From: Pseudarthrobacter albicanus
GTDB taxonomy: Bacteria > Actinomycetota > Actinomycetes > Actinomycetales > Micrococcaceae
Length of the DNA: 37,613 bases
Assembly: GCF_018224015.1 (NCBI RefSeq)
Contig: NZ_JAGPOT010000037.1
Coordinates: forward strand, 1-37,613
Direction of reading: 5' to 3'
Below, piece by piece: positions 1-7,774 of the stretch (position 1 is the first letter of the stretch; every line of letters starts with the position of its first letter). The position numbers and the translations under genes were made by a program. The notes beneath the pieces were generated by a model, which worked only from the letters and a program-made list of their open reading frames with translations, made no database searches and was not told the DNA's origin.

Positions 1-156
1 ACCAACGCTCCCATGGCCGGCGGCCGGATTACCATCGACATTTCCGGCTCCGACGCGACCATCCAGGGGTTGCCCGAGGGCATGGTCCTCCGGCACGGAA
101 CCCGGCCGTGGATGGCCGACCTGGTGCAGCAGGCCAGGATGCACAGAAAGGATTAG
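1..156 (+). CDS. C-terminal end of an unidentified protein (partial)
   Basis: The first frame is open from base 1 and stops at TAG 154-156, giving the last 51 residues of a protein that begins outside the window. The codons have strong G/C third positions, so the frame looks real. The visible piece has alternating beta-strand-like residues (ITIDISGSDATIQGLPEGM) and a basic, helical tail ending in RMHRKD. The strand pattern could be the last part of a beta-sandwich domain, but I do not recognise the family. Its stop overlaps by two bases the stop of a leftward coding-like frame at 153-155, so the two meet tail to tail. Confidence 0.55.
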   Translation, partial: TNAPMAGGRITIDISGSDATIQGLPEGMVLRHGTRPWMADLVQQARMHRKD

Positions 157-338
157 GGACTGTGCGAGGCGCTGGGAACCCTGTTGGATTCCCGCGCCAC
201 GGCGCGCTCCAGCGCCACCATCACTGCCTTGACGCCGGCGGCTTCCTTCTCCGGTTTGTGGACTTCCAGCTCGTCCTCGTTGATGTCCGCGACGGGAGCC
301 GGCTGCCTGCCGAACTTGATGGGGACGCCTTCATTGGC
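153..338 (-). pseudogene. Frameshifted or start-less coding remnant after the MBL gene
   Basis: Directly downstream of the MBL-fold gene, in another frame on the same strand, about 60 codons look like true coding sequence and end at TAA (155-153). Third positions are almost all G or C and the peptide is rich in charged, helical residues (NEDELEVHKPEKEAAGVKAV). The frame has no ATG, GTG or TTG at its head: it is closed by a stop at 425-423, and no start lies between there and the coding-like part. An ATG overlapping the MBL stop (334-332) is one frame off and runs into a stop after about 37 codons. This suggests a short translationally coupled gene broken by a one-base indel, a sequence error, or the tail of a lost gene. 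The family is not recognised. Confidence 0.4.
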
Positions 339-951
339 CGACCCTCGCCAGCGTCTCCCGCTCCGCCCCGATGGTGGTGCTGTCCCCGTGGCCGGTGCGG
401 ACCACGGTCCCTGCCGGCAGCGTCAGCAGCCGTTCACGGATGGAGGCGAGGATGGTGGGGTAGTCGCTGTACGACCGGCCGGTGGCGCCCGGGCCGCCGT
501 TGAACAGCGTGTCCCCCGTAAAGACCGTCCCTTCACCCTCGAGGTGGAAGCACATGGACCCCGGCGAGTGGCCCGGGGTGTGGATGGCCCGCAGGGTCGC
601 CCCGCCCACCTGGAACTCGTCGCCGTCGGCAAGGTAGCGGTCCGGTTTGGCGTCGGGATAGACCTGTTCCCAGAGCACCAGGTCATCGGGATGCAGGTAG
701 ACCGCTGCCTTCACCTCCTCCGCCACGGCACGCGCCGCGCCGATGTGGTCGTTGTGCGCGTGCGTGAGCAGGATGGCCAGAACCTTCCGGCCGCGGACCT
801 GGCTGATGATCGCATCTGCGTCATGCGGGGAATCGATGATCACGCATTCTTCCTCGTTCCCCACGATCCAGACGTTGTTGTCCACGTCCCAGGTGCCGCC
901 GTCGAGCGAAAACGTCCCCGAGGTGACCAGGTTCTCGATGGTGACGCTCAT
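331..951 (-). CDS. MBL-fold metallo-hydrolase, probable S-formylmycothiol hydrolase partner of MscR
   Basis: A 206-residue glyoxalase II-like metallo-beta-lactamase-fold protein. The metal-binding motif THAHNDH gives His64, His66, Asp68 and His69. His128 lies in HTPGHSPG, Asp147 in FTGD and His188 in GHGD, so the set expected for a dinuclear site is complete. The gene starts inside the last codons of the mscR-like gene (ATG 951-949; mscR ends at 948), so the two are translationally coupled. In mycobacteria an MBL protein likewise follows mscR. By family logic it would hydrolyse the S-formylmycothiol (or a related thioester) made by MscR to formate and mycothiol; that substrate is an inference. 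Cytosolic, with no signal peptide. A degraded frame follows it at 338-153. Confidence 0.88.
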   Translation of the reverse strand: MSVTIENLVTSGTFSLDGGTWDVDNNVWIVGNEEECVIIDSPHDADAIISQVRGRKVLAILLTHAHNDHIGAARAVAEEVKAAVYLHPDDLVLWEQVYPDAKPDRYLADGDEFQVGGATLRAIHTPGHSPGSMCFHLEGEGTVFTGDTLFNGGPGATGRSYSDYPTILASIRERLLTLPAGTVVRTGHGDSTTIGAERETLARVGQ

Positions 952-2072
952 GCGGAGACCGCCGAAGCGCCGGCCGGGCCGGTGGGGCGGATTTCAACCA
1001 CGGAACGCAGGACCTTGCCTTCGTGCATTTTGGCGAAGGCCTCTTCCACCTGGTCGATGGTGATGCGCTCGGTGACGAAGGCGTCGAGGTCGAGGTTGCC
1101 CTGCCTGTAGTGCTGGACCAGCATCGGGAAGTCCCGGGACGGCAGGCAGTCCCCGTACCAGGAGGACTTCAGGGACCCGCCGCGGCCAAAGACATCCAGC
1201 AGGGGCAGCTCGATCTTCATGTCCGGCGTCGGGACGCCCACGAGCACCACGCGGCCGGCCAGGTCCCGGGCGTAGAACGCCTGCTTGTAGGTTTCGGGGC
1301 GTCCCACCGCCTCGATCACGACGTCGGCACCGTTGCCGCCGGTCAGCGCCCGGATGGCTTCAACCGGATCTTCCTTGCTGGCGTCCACGCCGTGGGTGGC
1401 GCCGAGGGACTTCGCCATTTCCACCTTGTTGGCGTCGATGTCCACGGCGATGATCGTGGTGGCACCGGCCAGCTTCGCGCCCGCGATGGCGGCGATGCCC
1501 ACGCCGCCGCAGCCGATCACGGCGACGGATTCGCCCCGCTTGACCTCACCGGTGTTAATCGCGGCGCCAATGCCTGCCATCACTCCGCAGCCGAGCAGCC
1601 CGACGGCGGCGGGATCGGCGTCCTCGTCAACCTTGGTGCACTGCCCGGCGGCGACGAGCGTCTTCTCGGCGAAGGCGCCGATGCCGAGCGCGGGGGAGAG
1701 TTCCGTGCCGTCCTCGAGCGTCATCTTTTGCGTGGCGTTGTGCGTGTTGAAGCAGTACTGCGGCTGGCCCTTGGCGCAGGCGCGGCATTCGCCGCAGACG
1801 GCCCGCCAGTTCAGAATCACGCGGTCGCCGGGAGCCACTTCCGTGACGTCCGGTCCGACGGCGCTGACCACCCCAGTCGCCTCGTGGCCCAGCAGGATGG
1901 GGAAATCGTCAGTGATTCCGCCCTGCTTGTAGTGCAGGTCCGTGTGGCAGACACCGCACGTGAGGATGTCCACCAGGGCCTCGCCCGGGCCCGGATCCGG
2001 TACCAGGATGGTCTCCACCGAAACCGGGGCGTTCTTTTCCTTGGCTATGACTGCCTTTACCTTGTGAACCAC
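948..2072 (-). CDS. mscR: S-(hydroxymethyl)mycothiol dehydrogenase (Zn-dependent class III-type ADH)
   Basis: A 374-residue zinc alcohol dehydrogenase. The catalytic zinc ligands are Cys42 (GVCHTD) and His63 in GHE; the structural zinc cysteines are 93, 96, 99 and 107 (CGECRAC...YC). The Rossmann motif is GCGGVG. The overall match is to the actinobacterial mycothiol-dependent formaldehyde dehydrogenase/S-nitrosomycothiol reductase (MscR), which oxidises the formaldehyde-mycothiol adduct with NAD+. I chose GTG 2072 as start because GGAAAGGAA sits 8-9 bases upstream and the protein then begins [10 protein letters not shown], as in the family; an ATG at 2129 lacks this support. It lies back to back with the transporter/creatinase pair. 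The likely job is removal of formaldehyde released from sarcosine or other N-methyl groups. A promoter and a palindromic operator lie upstream (2147-2216). Confidence 0.9.
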   Translation of the reverse strand: MVHKVKAVIAKEKNAPVSVETILVPDPGPGEALVDILTCGVCHTDLHYKQGGITDDFPILLGHEATGVVSAVGPDVTEVAPGDRVILNWRAVCGECRACAKGQPQYCFNTHNATQKMTLEDGTELSPALGIGAFAEKTLVAAGQCTKVDEDADPAAVGLLGCGVMAGIGAAINTGEVKRGESVAVIGCGGVGIAAIAGAKLAGATTIIAVDIDANKVEMAKSLGATHGVDASKEDPVEAIRALTGGNGADVVIEAVGRPETYKQAFYARDLAGRVVLVGVPTPDMKIELPLLDVFGRGGSLKSSWYGDCLPSRDFPMLVQHYRQGNLDLDAFVTERITIDQVEEAFAKMHEGKVLRSVVEIRPTGPAGASAVSA

Positions 2073-2146
2073 TGGATTGTGTTCCTTTCCTGAATCCCCG
2101 GGACTCCTGATGGCGGCATTGTTGCCCATCTTGCTGGCTCAAGCTG

Positions 2147-2163
2147 GTTGCGTATTACGCAAC
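2147..2163. promoter_or_regulatory. Operator palindrome 1 (GTTGCGTATTACGCAAC)
   Basis: A perfect 17-bp inverted repeat with 8-base arms and one central base. It lies about 75 bases upstream of the mscR start and just downstream of the predicted leftward transcription start. The size and symmetry suit an IclR- or GntR-type dimer. The IclR gene at 5209 is the nearest candidate regulator. Confidence 0.6.
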
Positions 2164-2187
2164 ATGGTGCATATAGGGCTTACGGAA

Positions 2188-2216
2188 AATATGGCAGTCC
2201 CCACGGGGGGTGTCAA
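2188..2216 (-). promoter_or_regulatory. Leftward promoter for mscR
   Basis: Reading the minus strand, TTGACA (2216-2211, perfect -35) is followed after 17 bases by CATATT (2193-2188, four of six matches to TATAAT). The predicted start is near 2181, upstream of operator 1, so a bound repressor would block early transcription. Confidence 0.55.
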
Positions 2217-2289
2217 TAGATTGTGCGGCAGGGCCACGCCGACCCCCGGCCGAGAGCCTCCCACGGGTCTGCTTTACCGCAACATGGTT

Positions 2290-2302
2290 TTGCCTAATGC
2301 AA
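2290..2302. promoter_or_regulatory. Variant operator (TTGC-N5-GCAA)
   Basis: TTGCCTAATGCAA has the same arms as the two full operators but a 5-base rather than 7-base spacer. It is followed by ATG, as is operator 1 (GCAACATG). A further lone half-site, CGCAACATGG, lies at 2279-2288. These could be weaker or accessory sites. Confidence 0.35.
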
Positions 2303-2387
2303 CATGAGGGCTGATCACTTGGAACTCGAAACGGTAGGACGAACGCATCGAAGCCAGTGTTTTCTTCCACCTCTAGTCAAAAAAGCA

Positions 2388-2416
2388 TTGACTGTGGTCC
2401 GCGTCACGCCTAATCT
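2388..2416 (+). promoter_or_regulatory. Rightward promoter for the MFS-creatinase operon
   Basis: TTGACT (2388-2393) and TAATCT (2411-2416) are separated by exactly 17 bases, a good housekeeping-sigma promoter. The predicted start, near 2423, lies only a few bases before operator 3 (2428-2444), so repression by steric block is likely. Confidence 0.65.
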
Positions 2417-2427
2417 GGTGCAACAGC

Positions 2428-2444
2428 GTTGCGTTCATTGCAAC
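2428..2444. promoter_or_regulatory. Operator palindrome 3 (GTTGCGTTCATTGCAAC)
   Basis: It has the same length and arms as operator 1: TTGC-N7-GCAA inside GTTGC/GCAAC. It sits at roughly +5 to +21 of the predicted rightward transcript, about 22 bases before the MFS start codon. Confidence 0.6.
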
Positions 2445-2466
2445 TCCAAAATTCATTGGTGGACCT

Positions 2467-3825
2467 ATGACTAACGAAACAACTCCCATGGCTGCATCGG
2501 CGTCATCAGCGCCGCTTGGCGGCCAGCCCGCACCCGTCAACGGCGGCGGCATCAGCAAGGAAACCCGGCGGCGCGTTATCACCGCCAGTTTCATCGGCAA
2601 CTTCGTCGAATGGTTTGACTACGCGGTGTACGGCTACCTGGCCACGACAATCGCGGCCGTCTTCTTTCCGGAACAGGACAAGCCGACGGCACTGCTGGCC
2701 ACTTTTGCCGTATTTGCCATCTCCTTCTTTGTCCGTCCCCTGGGCGGCTTCATCTGGGGCCGGATCGGAGACAGGGTCGGGCGCCGGACGGCCCTCTCGC
2801 TGTCGATTCTGATCATGTCGGCGGCCACGTTCGCCATTGCCCTTATCCCGGGGTACAGCTCCATCGGCATCGGGGCACCCATCCTGCTCCTGCTGGTCCG
2901 TGTCGTGCAGGGCTTCTCAGCGGCCGGCGAGTACGCCGGAGCATCGGCCTTCCTGGTGGAATATGCGCCGGCCAACCGGCGCGGGCTCTATGCCGCGGTG
3001 GTCCCGGCCAGCACAGCCGCGGGCCTGCTGCTGGGCTCACTGCTGGCAGCGCTCTTGTCCATCATGCTGCCCGCGGACCAGATGCAGGACTGGGGCTGGC
3101 GGCTGCCATTCCTGCTGGCCGCACCCATGGGACTGATCGGCCGCTACATCCGCACCAAGCTGGAGGACACGCCTGCGTTCCTGGCCCTCGCAGCCGAGGA
3201 CGAAACCGTCAAGGCGCCGGTCAGCGCACTGTTCAGGGACCATTGGCGGGCGCTGCTGCTGGCCGTCGGCGCCGTGCTGCTCAACGCCGTCGGCTTCTAC
3301 GTCATCCTCAGCTACATGCCGACATACCTCTCGACCGAGTTGGGCTTCGGCGCCACCGAGTCGTTCCTGGCCACGACCATTGCGCTCCTGACCTACATCG
3401 GGTTCATCTTCCTGACCGGCATGGCCTCGGACAGGTACGGCCGTAAACGGGTGCTGATCTCGGCCTCCGTGTTGTTCATCCTGTTGACCGTTCCGGCGTT
3501 CATGCTGCTGGACACCGGCAACTTCATGGTTATCCTGCTGGTCCAGATCCTGCTCGGTGCCATGCTGACGCTCAACGACGGGACACTGCCCAGCTTCCTG
3601 GCCGAGCTTTTCCCCACCAATGTCCGCTACAGCGGCTTCGCCGTCAGCTTCAACCTCTCCAACGCCATCTTCGGCGGCACGGCCCCCTTCATGGCGACCC
3701 TGCTGATCGGAGTGACCCACAGCAAGCTGGCCCCCGGCTGGTACCTCATGGCGGCAGCGGTGATTTCACTCATCGCCGTTCTGTGCGCCAAGGAAACCTC
3801 CCGCCAGGCACTGCGCTCCCACTGA
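2467..3825 (+). CDS. MFS transporter, metabolite:H+ symporter (MHS) type
   Basis: A 452-residue, roughly 12-segment inner-membrane transporter. FVEWFDYAVYGY (residues 46-57) at the first transmembrane helix and GRIGDRVGRR (98-107) in the loop after helix 2 are hallmarks of the MHS branch (ProP, KgtP, ShiA relatives), which take up organic acids, betaines and similar zwitterions with protons. The first 35 residues are an Ala/Ser/Pro/Gly-rich cytoplasmic tail. Only 44 bases separate it from the creatinase gene, so the pair is probably one operon, and creatine (or a similar zwitterion) is the likely substrate; this is inferred from context. The start ATG 2467 has a weak GGTGG upstream. Control probably comes from the promoter and operator at 2388-2444. 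Confidence 0.88.
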   Translation: MTNETTPMAASASSAPLGGQPAPVNGGGISKETRRRVITASFIGNFVEWFDYAVYGYLATTIAAVFFPEQDKPTALLATFAVFAISFFVRPLGGFIWGRIGDRVGRRTALSLSILIMSAATFAIALIPGYSSIGIGAPILLLLVRVVQGFSAAGEYAGASAFLVEYAPANRRGLYAAVVPASTAAGLLLGSLLAALLSIMLPADQMQDWGWRLPFLLAAPMGLIGRYIRTKLEDTPAFLALAAEDETVKAPVSALFRDHWRALLLAVGAVLLNAVGFYVILSYMPTYLSTELGFGATESFLATTIALLTYIGFIFLTGMASDRYGRKRVLISASVLFILLTVPAFMLLDTGNFMVILLVQILLGAMLTLNDGTLPSFLAELFPTNVRYSGFAVSFNLSNAIFGGTAPFMATLLIGVTHSKLAPGWYLMAAAVISLIAVLCAKETSRQALRSH

Positions 3826-3869
3826 TCCTGCTCCCGAACACACATCAACAACCAACCAAAGGAAACACT

Positions 3870-5126
3870 ATGACCACCACCGCATCCGAGAACGCCACGT
3901 CCATCGCAGAACTGGAGCGCCTGAAGGTCCTGCACAATGGGCAGAAGGAAAAGCTGACTTTCTCCACCGCGGAATTTGAGCGCCGTCTCGCCGGCCTCCG
4001 CCGGATCATGGCCGAGAAGAGCCTGGACGCCGTCGTCCTGACCAGCTACCACTCCATCAAGTACTACTCCGACTTCCTGTTCACCTACTTCGGCCGTTCC
4101 TACGCCATGGTGGTCACCAAGGACGACACCGTGACCGTCACCGCCAACATCGACGCCGGCATGCCGTGGCGGCGCAGCTACGGCGACAACGTGGTCTACA
4201 CGGACTGGCGCCGGGACAACTACATCTTCGCCATCCAGGAGGCGCTGCGGACCCGCGGCATCAACGTCCGCCGGCTCGGCGTCGAGGACGACTCGCTGCC
4301 GCTGGTCAACCGGAACAAGATCCAGGCGGCCTTCGAATCGGCCACCCTGGTGGACGTGGCCCAGGCCGCCATGCGGCAGCGGATGATCAAGTCGGCCGAA
4401 GAGATCGAGGTCATCAAGCACGGGGCCCGCATCGGCGACCTGGGCGGGGAAGCCATCCGCAACGCCATCACCGCCGGGATCACCGAGTACGAGGTCGCCC
4501 TGATCGGCACCGAAGCGATGGTCCACGAGATTGCCCGGACCTTCCCGGATTCCGAAATCCGTGACACCTGGGTCTGGTTCCAGTCCGGCATCAACACCGA
4601 CGGCGCGCACAACTGGGCCACTACCCGCAAGATCCAGGAACACGACATCCTGTCGCTGAACTGCTTCCCGATGACCTCCGGCTACTACACGGCCCTGGAG
4701 CGGACCCTGTTCTACGGCGAACCGGATGCCCGCTCCCTGGAGCTGTGGAACATCAACGTGGAAGTCCACAAGCGGGGCCTCGAGCTCATCAAGCCCGGCG
4801 CTGTCTGCAAGGACATCGCCGCTGAGCTGAACGAGATCTACATCAGCCGCGGACTGCTGGCCAACCGGACCTTCGGCTACGGACACTCCTTCGGCGTCCT
4901 GAGCCACTACTACGGCCGGGAAGCCGGACTGGAGCTCCGCGAGGACATCGACACAGTGCTGGAGCCCGGCATGGTGGTCTCCATGGAACCCATGATCACC
5001 GTCCTGGACGGCCAGCCCGGCGCCGGCGGCTACCGTGAGCACGACATCCTGGTGGTGGGTGAGGACGGAGCCGAGAACATCACAAAGTTCCCCTTCGGCC
5101 CCGAGCACAACATCGTGGGCGCCTGA
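3870..5126 (+). CDS. Creatinase (creatine amidinohydrolase), M24 'pita-bread' family
   Basis: A 418-residue cytosolic enzyme expected to hydrolyse creatine to sarcosine and urea (EC 3.5.3.3). Long stretches agree with the known Pseudomonas creatinase: the YHSIKYYSDFL region (60-70), GINTDGAHN (240-248), ILSLNCFPM, YYTALERTLF, FGYGHSFG, LSHYYGREAGLELR and the C-terminal GYREHDIL. His247 corresponds to the catalytic histidine (His232) of that enzyme. Creatinase is a metal-free member of the peptidase M24 fold. I chose ATG 3870 because AAAGGA lies a few bases upstream and the protein aligns from there; an upstream in-frame ATG at 3783 would overlap the MFS gene. A terminator hairpin follows at 5161-5191. 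Prolidase-type M24 enzymes are the alternative, but the local identity argues for creatinase. Confidence 0.9.
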   Translation: MTTTASENATSIAELERLKVLHNGQKEKLTFSTAEFERRLAGLRRIMAEKSLDAVVLTSYHSIKYYSDFLFTYFGRSYAMVVTKDDTVTVTANIDAGMPWRRSYGDNVVYTDWRRDNYIFAIQEALRTRGINVRRLGVEDDSLPLVNRNKIQAAFESATLVDVAQAAMRQRMIKSAEEIEVIKHGARIGDLGGEAIRNAITAGITEYEVALIGTEAMVHEIARTFPDSEIRDTWVWFQSGINTDGAHNWATTRKIQEHDILSLNCFPMTSGYYTALERTLFYGEPDARSLELWNINVEVHKRGLELIKPGAVCKDIAAELNEIYISRGLLANRTFGYGHSFGVLSHYYGREAGLELREDIDTVLEPGMVVSMEPMITVLDGQPGAGGYREHDILVVGEDGAENITKFPFGPEHNIVGA

Positions 5127-5160
5127 CCGTCCCCTGAACCGCACACCCTAACCGCAAGGA

Positions 5161-5193
5161 AAGCGGCGCCACATCCGACGTGGCGCCGCTTTT
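5161..5193 (+). terminator. Intrinsic terminator after creatinase
   Basis: Perfect 12-base arms (AAGCGGCGCCAC at 5161-5172 and its complement at 5180-5191), a 7-base loop and TTTT at 5190-5193. It lies 34 bases after the creatinase stop and closes the MFS-creatinase transcript before iclR. Confidence 0.85.
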
Positions 5194-5208
5194 CGGCTCT
5201 CATACGGA

Positions 5209-6051
5209 ATGATGGTTTATATCATGGCTCCAGCAGAATCTCCTGACACCAACGGAAACGGCGACACCAAGGGCACCTCCGTCATCGTCAACGCCATCGC
5301 CGTCCTGCGGACCTTTACGGCGGACGAACCACTGCTCGGCGTCACCGAGATCGCCCACAGGGTCGGCCTGCACAAAAGCACCGTTTCCCGGATCCTGTCC
5401 ACCTTCGAACAGGAACACCTGGTGGAACGGGACCCGGAAACGCGCCGTTTCCGCCTGGGCCTGGGGCTGATCGCCATCGCCGGGCCGCTGCTGGCCGAAC
5501 TGGAAGAACGGCGCGTGGCGTATCCGGTCCTGCGTGAACTGGCCGAACAGACGGGCGAGACGAGCGCCCTCATGGTGTGGAACGGCACCGAATCGATGTG
5601 CGTGGAACAGATCGCCAGCCATCACCAGATCAAACACACCACCCCGCTCGGCGCGCGCTACAAGGACGCCATGAGCGCCTCCGTGCAGGTCTTCCTCTCG
5701 GCCCAAACCGCCGAACGCGTCGGTGCGATGCTGCGCAGCGGGGCCATCGCCTATCCCGGACTGGACGACACCAGCGTCGAGGCCTACGAGATCAGGCTCA
5801 AGGACGTGTCGCGCCGGGGCTGGGCCATCAACTACGGCGAATCCTCCATCGACGAAGTGGGCGTGGCAGCACCCGTCTACGATCACCGTGGCGATGTCGT
5901 GGCCGCCGTCCTGGTCCCGGCGCCCCGGTTCCGCGTCTCACGGGAAAGACTGGAAAGCCTGGGCGAAGCGTGCGCCGCCGCGGCACACCGGGTCACCACC
6001 CGCCTGGGCGGACGTGCGCCCGGGAGCACGGAACAAGGCAAGCAACGCTAG
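5209..6051 (+). CDS. IclR-family transcriptional regulator
   Basis: A 280-residue regulator. It has an N-terminal winged helix (about residues 27-75, with GVTEIAHRVGLHKSTVSRIL as the recognition segment) and a C-terminal GAF-like effector domain (about 90-260) with the usual LGARYKDAMSASVQVFLSA region. It follows the creatinase terminator and is a good candidate to control the creatine/formaldehyde region through the TTGC-N7-GCAA palindromes; that link is inferred. The start is uncertain: ATG 5209, 5212 and 5224 are all in frame and none has a clear ribosome site, so a leaderless message is possible. ATGAT-N7-ATCAT (5209-5225) covers these codons and might be an autoregulatory site. It converges with the pucR-like gene, with 67 bases between them and no strong hairpin. 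Confidence 0.9.
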   Translation: MMVYIMAPAESPDTNGNGDTKGTSVIVNAIAVLRTFTADEPLLGVTEIAHRVGLHKSTVSRILSTFEQEHLVERDPETRRFRLGLGLIAIAGPLLAELEERRVAYPVLRELAEQTGETSALMVWNGTESMCVEQIASHHQIKHTTPLGARYKDAMSASVQVFLSAQTAERVGAMLRSGAIAYPGLDDTSVEAYEIRLKDVSRRGWAINYGESSIDEVGVAAPVYDHRGDVVAAVLVPAPRFRVSRERLESLGEACAAAAHRVTTRLGGRAPGSTEQGKQR

Positions 6052-6118
6052 CTTGCCGCGCAACTTCGCTTCGTGGTCCATGGCCGGAGGTGCCTGGCCG
6101 GGACGCCGCCCGTGGCAC

Positions 6119-7663
6119 TCAGGGGAGCCGCGCAAGCCGGGTGGCCAAATGAAATGCCGCCAGCCGGCCCGTGACCCGGGGGTCACCGCCGCACAGTTCG
6201 AAGATCCGTTGCAGCCGCTGATGCATTGACTGCCGTTCCACATGCAGCTCCCTGGCCGCCTGGGCGGTGTTGCAGCCGGAATCCAGCCACGTTGCGAGCG
6301 TGCCCAGCAGCTGTGAATGGCGTTTGGCATCGTGATCCAGGAGCGCGCCCAGCTGCCGGCGCACGAAGTTCCGTCGTTGCTCAGTATCCAGGGATTGAAC
6401 AGCGAAACGTTCGAGGGCGTATGTCTCGGAATCGATCACGGGAGTGTGCGTGCCACCAGCCTCCGCCTGGGATTGGCCCGGGCCGCCCGCCAATTCCAGA
6501 GTCAGCTTCGCTTCGGCCAATGCCCAGGGGGCTTCCGAAATTCCGGCGGCCAGCGGACCAACGGCAGTGAGCGTTCCTGCCAGGGCTGGAAGCGCCCGCA
6601 GGCGGGCCAGGAGCTCGTTCCGGCCTGCCTTGGGAGCATCATCCGGGAGGACCGTCACTGCCAGAAGCTCGGCGTTGTCCACATACGTGGCGCTAGGCTG
6701 TGCCCTTCGGGACAGAAGCTGCTCCACGGAGGCCCGCACCTGTTGCGATATGGCGGACCGGACCACCACTGCCACGAGCGGGGCAGATGCAGGAATCCCG
6801 GCTGTGGAAGCCAGCTGTTGCAGCCGCCAGGCCTGACTGCCGGAATCAATCGCCCGCAGCAAAGCTGCCGCGGCAACTTCCTTCAGGCCGGGGGACATCC
6901 GCTGCAGCAGCGCCAGGGCCAGAATGTCCACCGAACGGTTTCCGGCCGTACGCGCAAGATTCGCATCCCCGTCCGCCGCGATCTGGAGGGCCAGCCGCGC
7001 CGAAAGGATTCCGCGCACGGGAACGTCGATGTGAATCGGACGTGGGCGTTCCTGGGTGGCAGCGCCGGAGACGGCGCCGTCGGCGGACTCGGCCTGGCCG
7101 GACGTTGCACTGGCCAGGGTTGCACCCGATATTGACGTCAGGGTCACCTCGGCGTGAGTGATGCCGGCCAGCACGGACAGGATCCGGTCCAGGCTGCCGC
7201 CGTGCGCCAGCTCAACGGCCATCGCGTGACTGGCCTCATCGGCCCGCTGCAGTTGGGAAACCGATTCACTGACCAGCATCGAGTTGATGGCCTGCATGAC
7301 GCCGACAAACGGCACCACCCTGCGAAGCTCGATCAGCGGAAGGCCTGCTGCTTCGGCTGCCGCCACCATCGGGGAGGGGATTGACGGAAGGGCATGGCCG
7401 GTTTCGATGGCCAGGGCGGCCACTCCCCGCTCTGCCAGTTCGCGGATGTAGCTGATCCGCCGCTCTTCGGAGGCGAGGGCGAGGGCTTCCCCGCCCGTAA
7501 GCAGAAGCTCCCCGCCGCCAAGCAGCGGCGCGATGTCCAGAACTTCACTGGAGTGGATCCACCGGAGCTGGGTCCGGGTTGCGGCGGCTGCTGCTGCCCG
7601 GAGCACGGGGTCCGCCGCCGCCAGGGTCGGATGGGTAAGAACATCCGCAAGCCGTATCGCCAT
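6119..7663 (-). CDS. PucR-family transcriptional regulator
   Basis: A 514-residue protein. The N-terminal PucR domain (about residues 5-125: LADVLTHPTL, then the LRWIHSSEVLDIAPLLGGGELLLTGG core) is joined to a central GGDEF-like/linker region and a C-terminal HTH_30 (LDSGCNTAQAARELHVERQSMHQRLQRI). This layout is that of regulators named after Bacillus PucR, which controls purine catabolism and usually activates a neighbouring transporter or enzyme gene. I chose ATG 7663 because GGAG lies four bases upstream and the protein then starts MAIRLADVL, as in the family; in-frame ATGs upstream extend over the promoter region. It is divergent from the NCS1 permease gene, with 111 bases between, so that gene and the hydrolase after it are the likely targets. 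Confidence 0.88.
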   Translation of the reverse strand: MAIRLADVLTHPTLAAADPVLRAAAAAATRTQLRWIHSSEVLDIAPLLGGGELLLTGGEALALASEERRISYIRELAERGVAALAIETGHALPSIPSPMVAAAEAAGLPLIELRRVVPFVGVMQAINSMLVSESVSQLQRADEASHAMAVELAHGGSLDRILSVLAGITHAEVTLTSISGATLASATSGQAESADGAVSGAATQERPRPIHIDVPVRGILSARLALQIAADGDANLARTAGNRSVDILALALLQRMSPGLKEVAAAALLRAIDSGSQAWRLQQLASTAGIPASAPLVAVVVRSAISQQVRASVEQLLSRRAQPSATYVDNAELLAVTVLPDDAPKAGRNELLARLRALPALAGTLTAVGPLAAGISEAPWALAEAKLTLELAGGPGQSQAEAGGTHTPVIDSETYALERFAVQSLDTEQRRNFVRRQLGALLDHDAKRHSQLLGTLATWLDSGCNTAQAARELHVERQSMHQRLQRIFELCGGDPRVTGRLAAFHLATRLARLP

Positions 7664-7696
7664 TACACTCCGTCGCATTCGAGCCCGTTTGTCTCG

Positions 7697-7721
7697 ACAC
7701 ATTGTATATATGGCGATGTGT
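7697..7721. promoter_or_regulatory. Inverted repeat ACACAT-N13-ATGTGT in the pucR/permease intergenic region
   Basis: Six-base perfect arms (7697-7702 and 7716-7721) flank a TA-rich centre containing TGTATATAT. It lies midway between the two divergent start codons and is the only symmetric element in this short region, so it is a candidate PucR-type site overlapping the promoters. Confidence 0.35.
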
Positions 7722-7774
7722 GCCACGCCACATAACCTTAGGGCATCCCCAAAAACTCTCACGGAGGCCCCCCA

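Larger units (their letters stand above)
2073..2466. promoter_or_regulatory. Divergent control region between mscR and the MFS/creatinase operon
   Basis: This is the only gene-free stretch above 300 bases. It holds a leftward promoter, a rightward promoter and at least three related palindromic or half-site elements (given separately). The octamer GCAACATG occurs three times in the same orientation, at 2160-2167, 2279-2286 and 2299-2306. No tRNA-like, riboswitch-like or transposon structure was seen in it. Confidence 0.6.

Noticed and set aside
2073..2466. Riboswitch in the long creatine intergenic region
   Set aside because: The symmetry is explained by short palindromic operators next to promoters; no multi-stem aptamer pattern was recognised.
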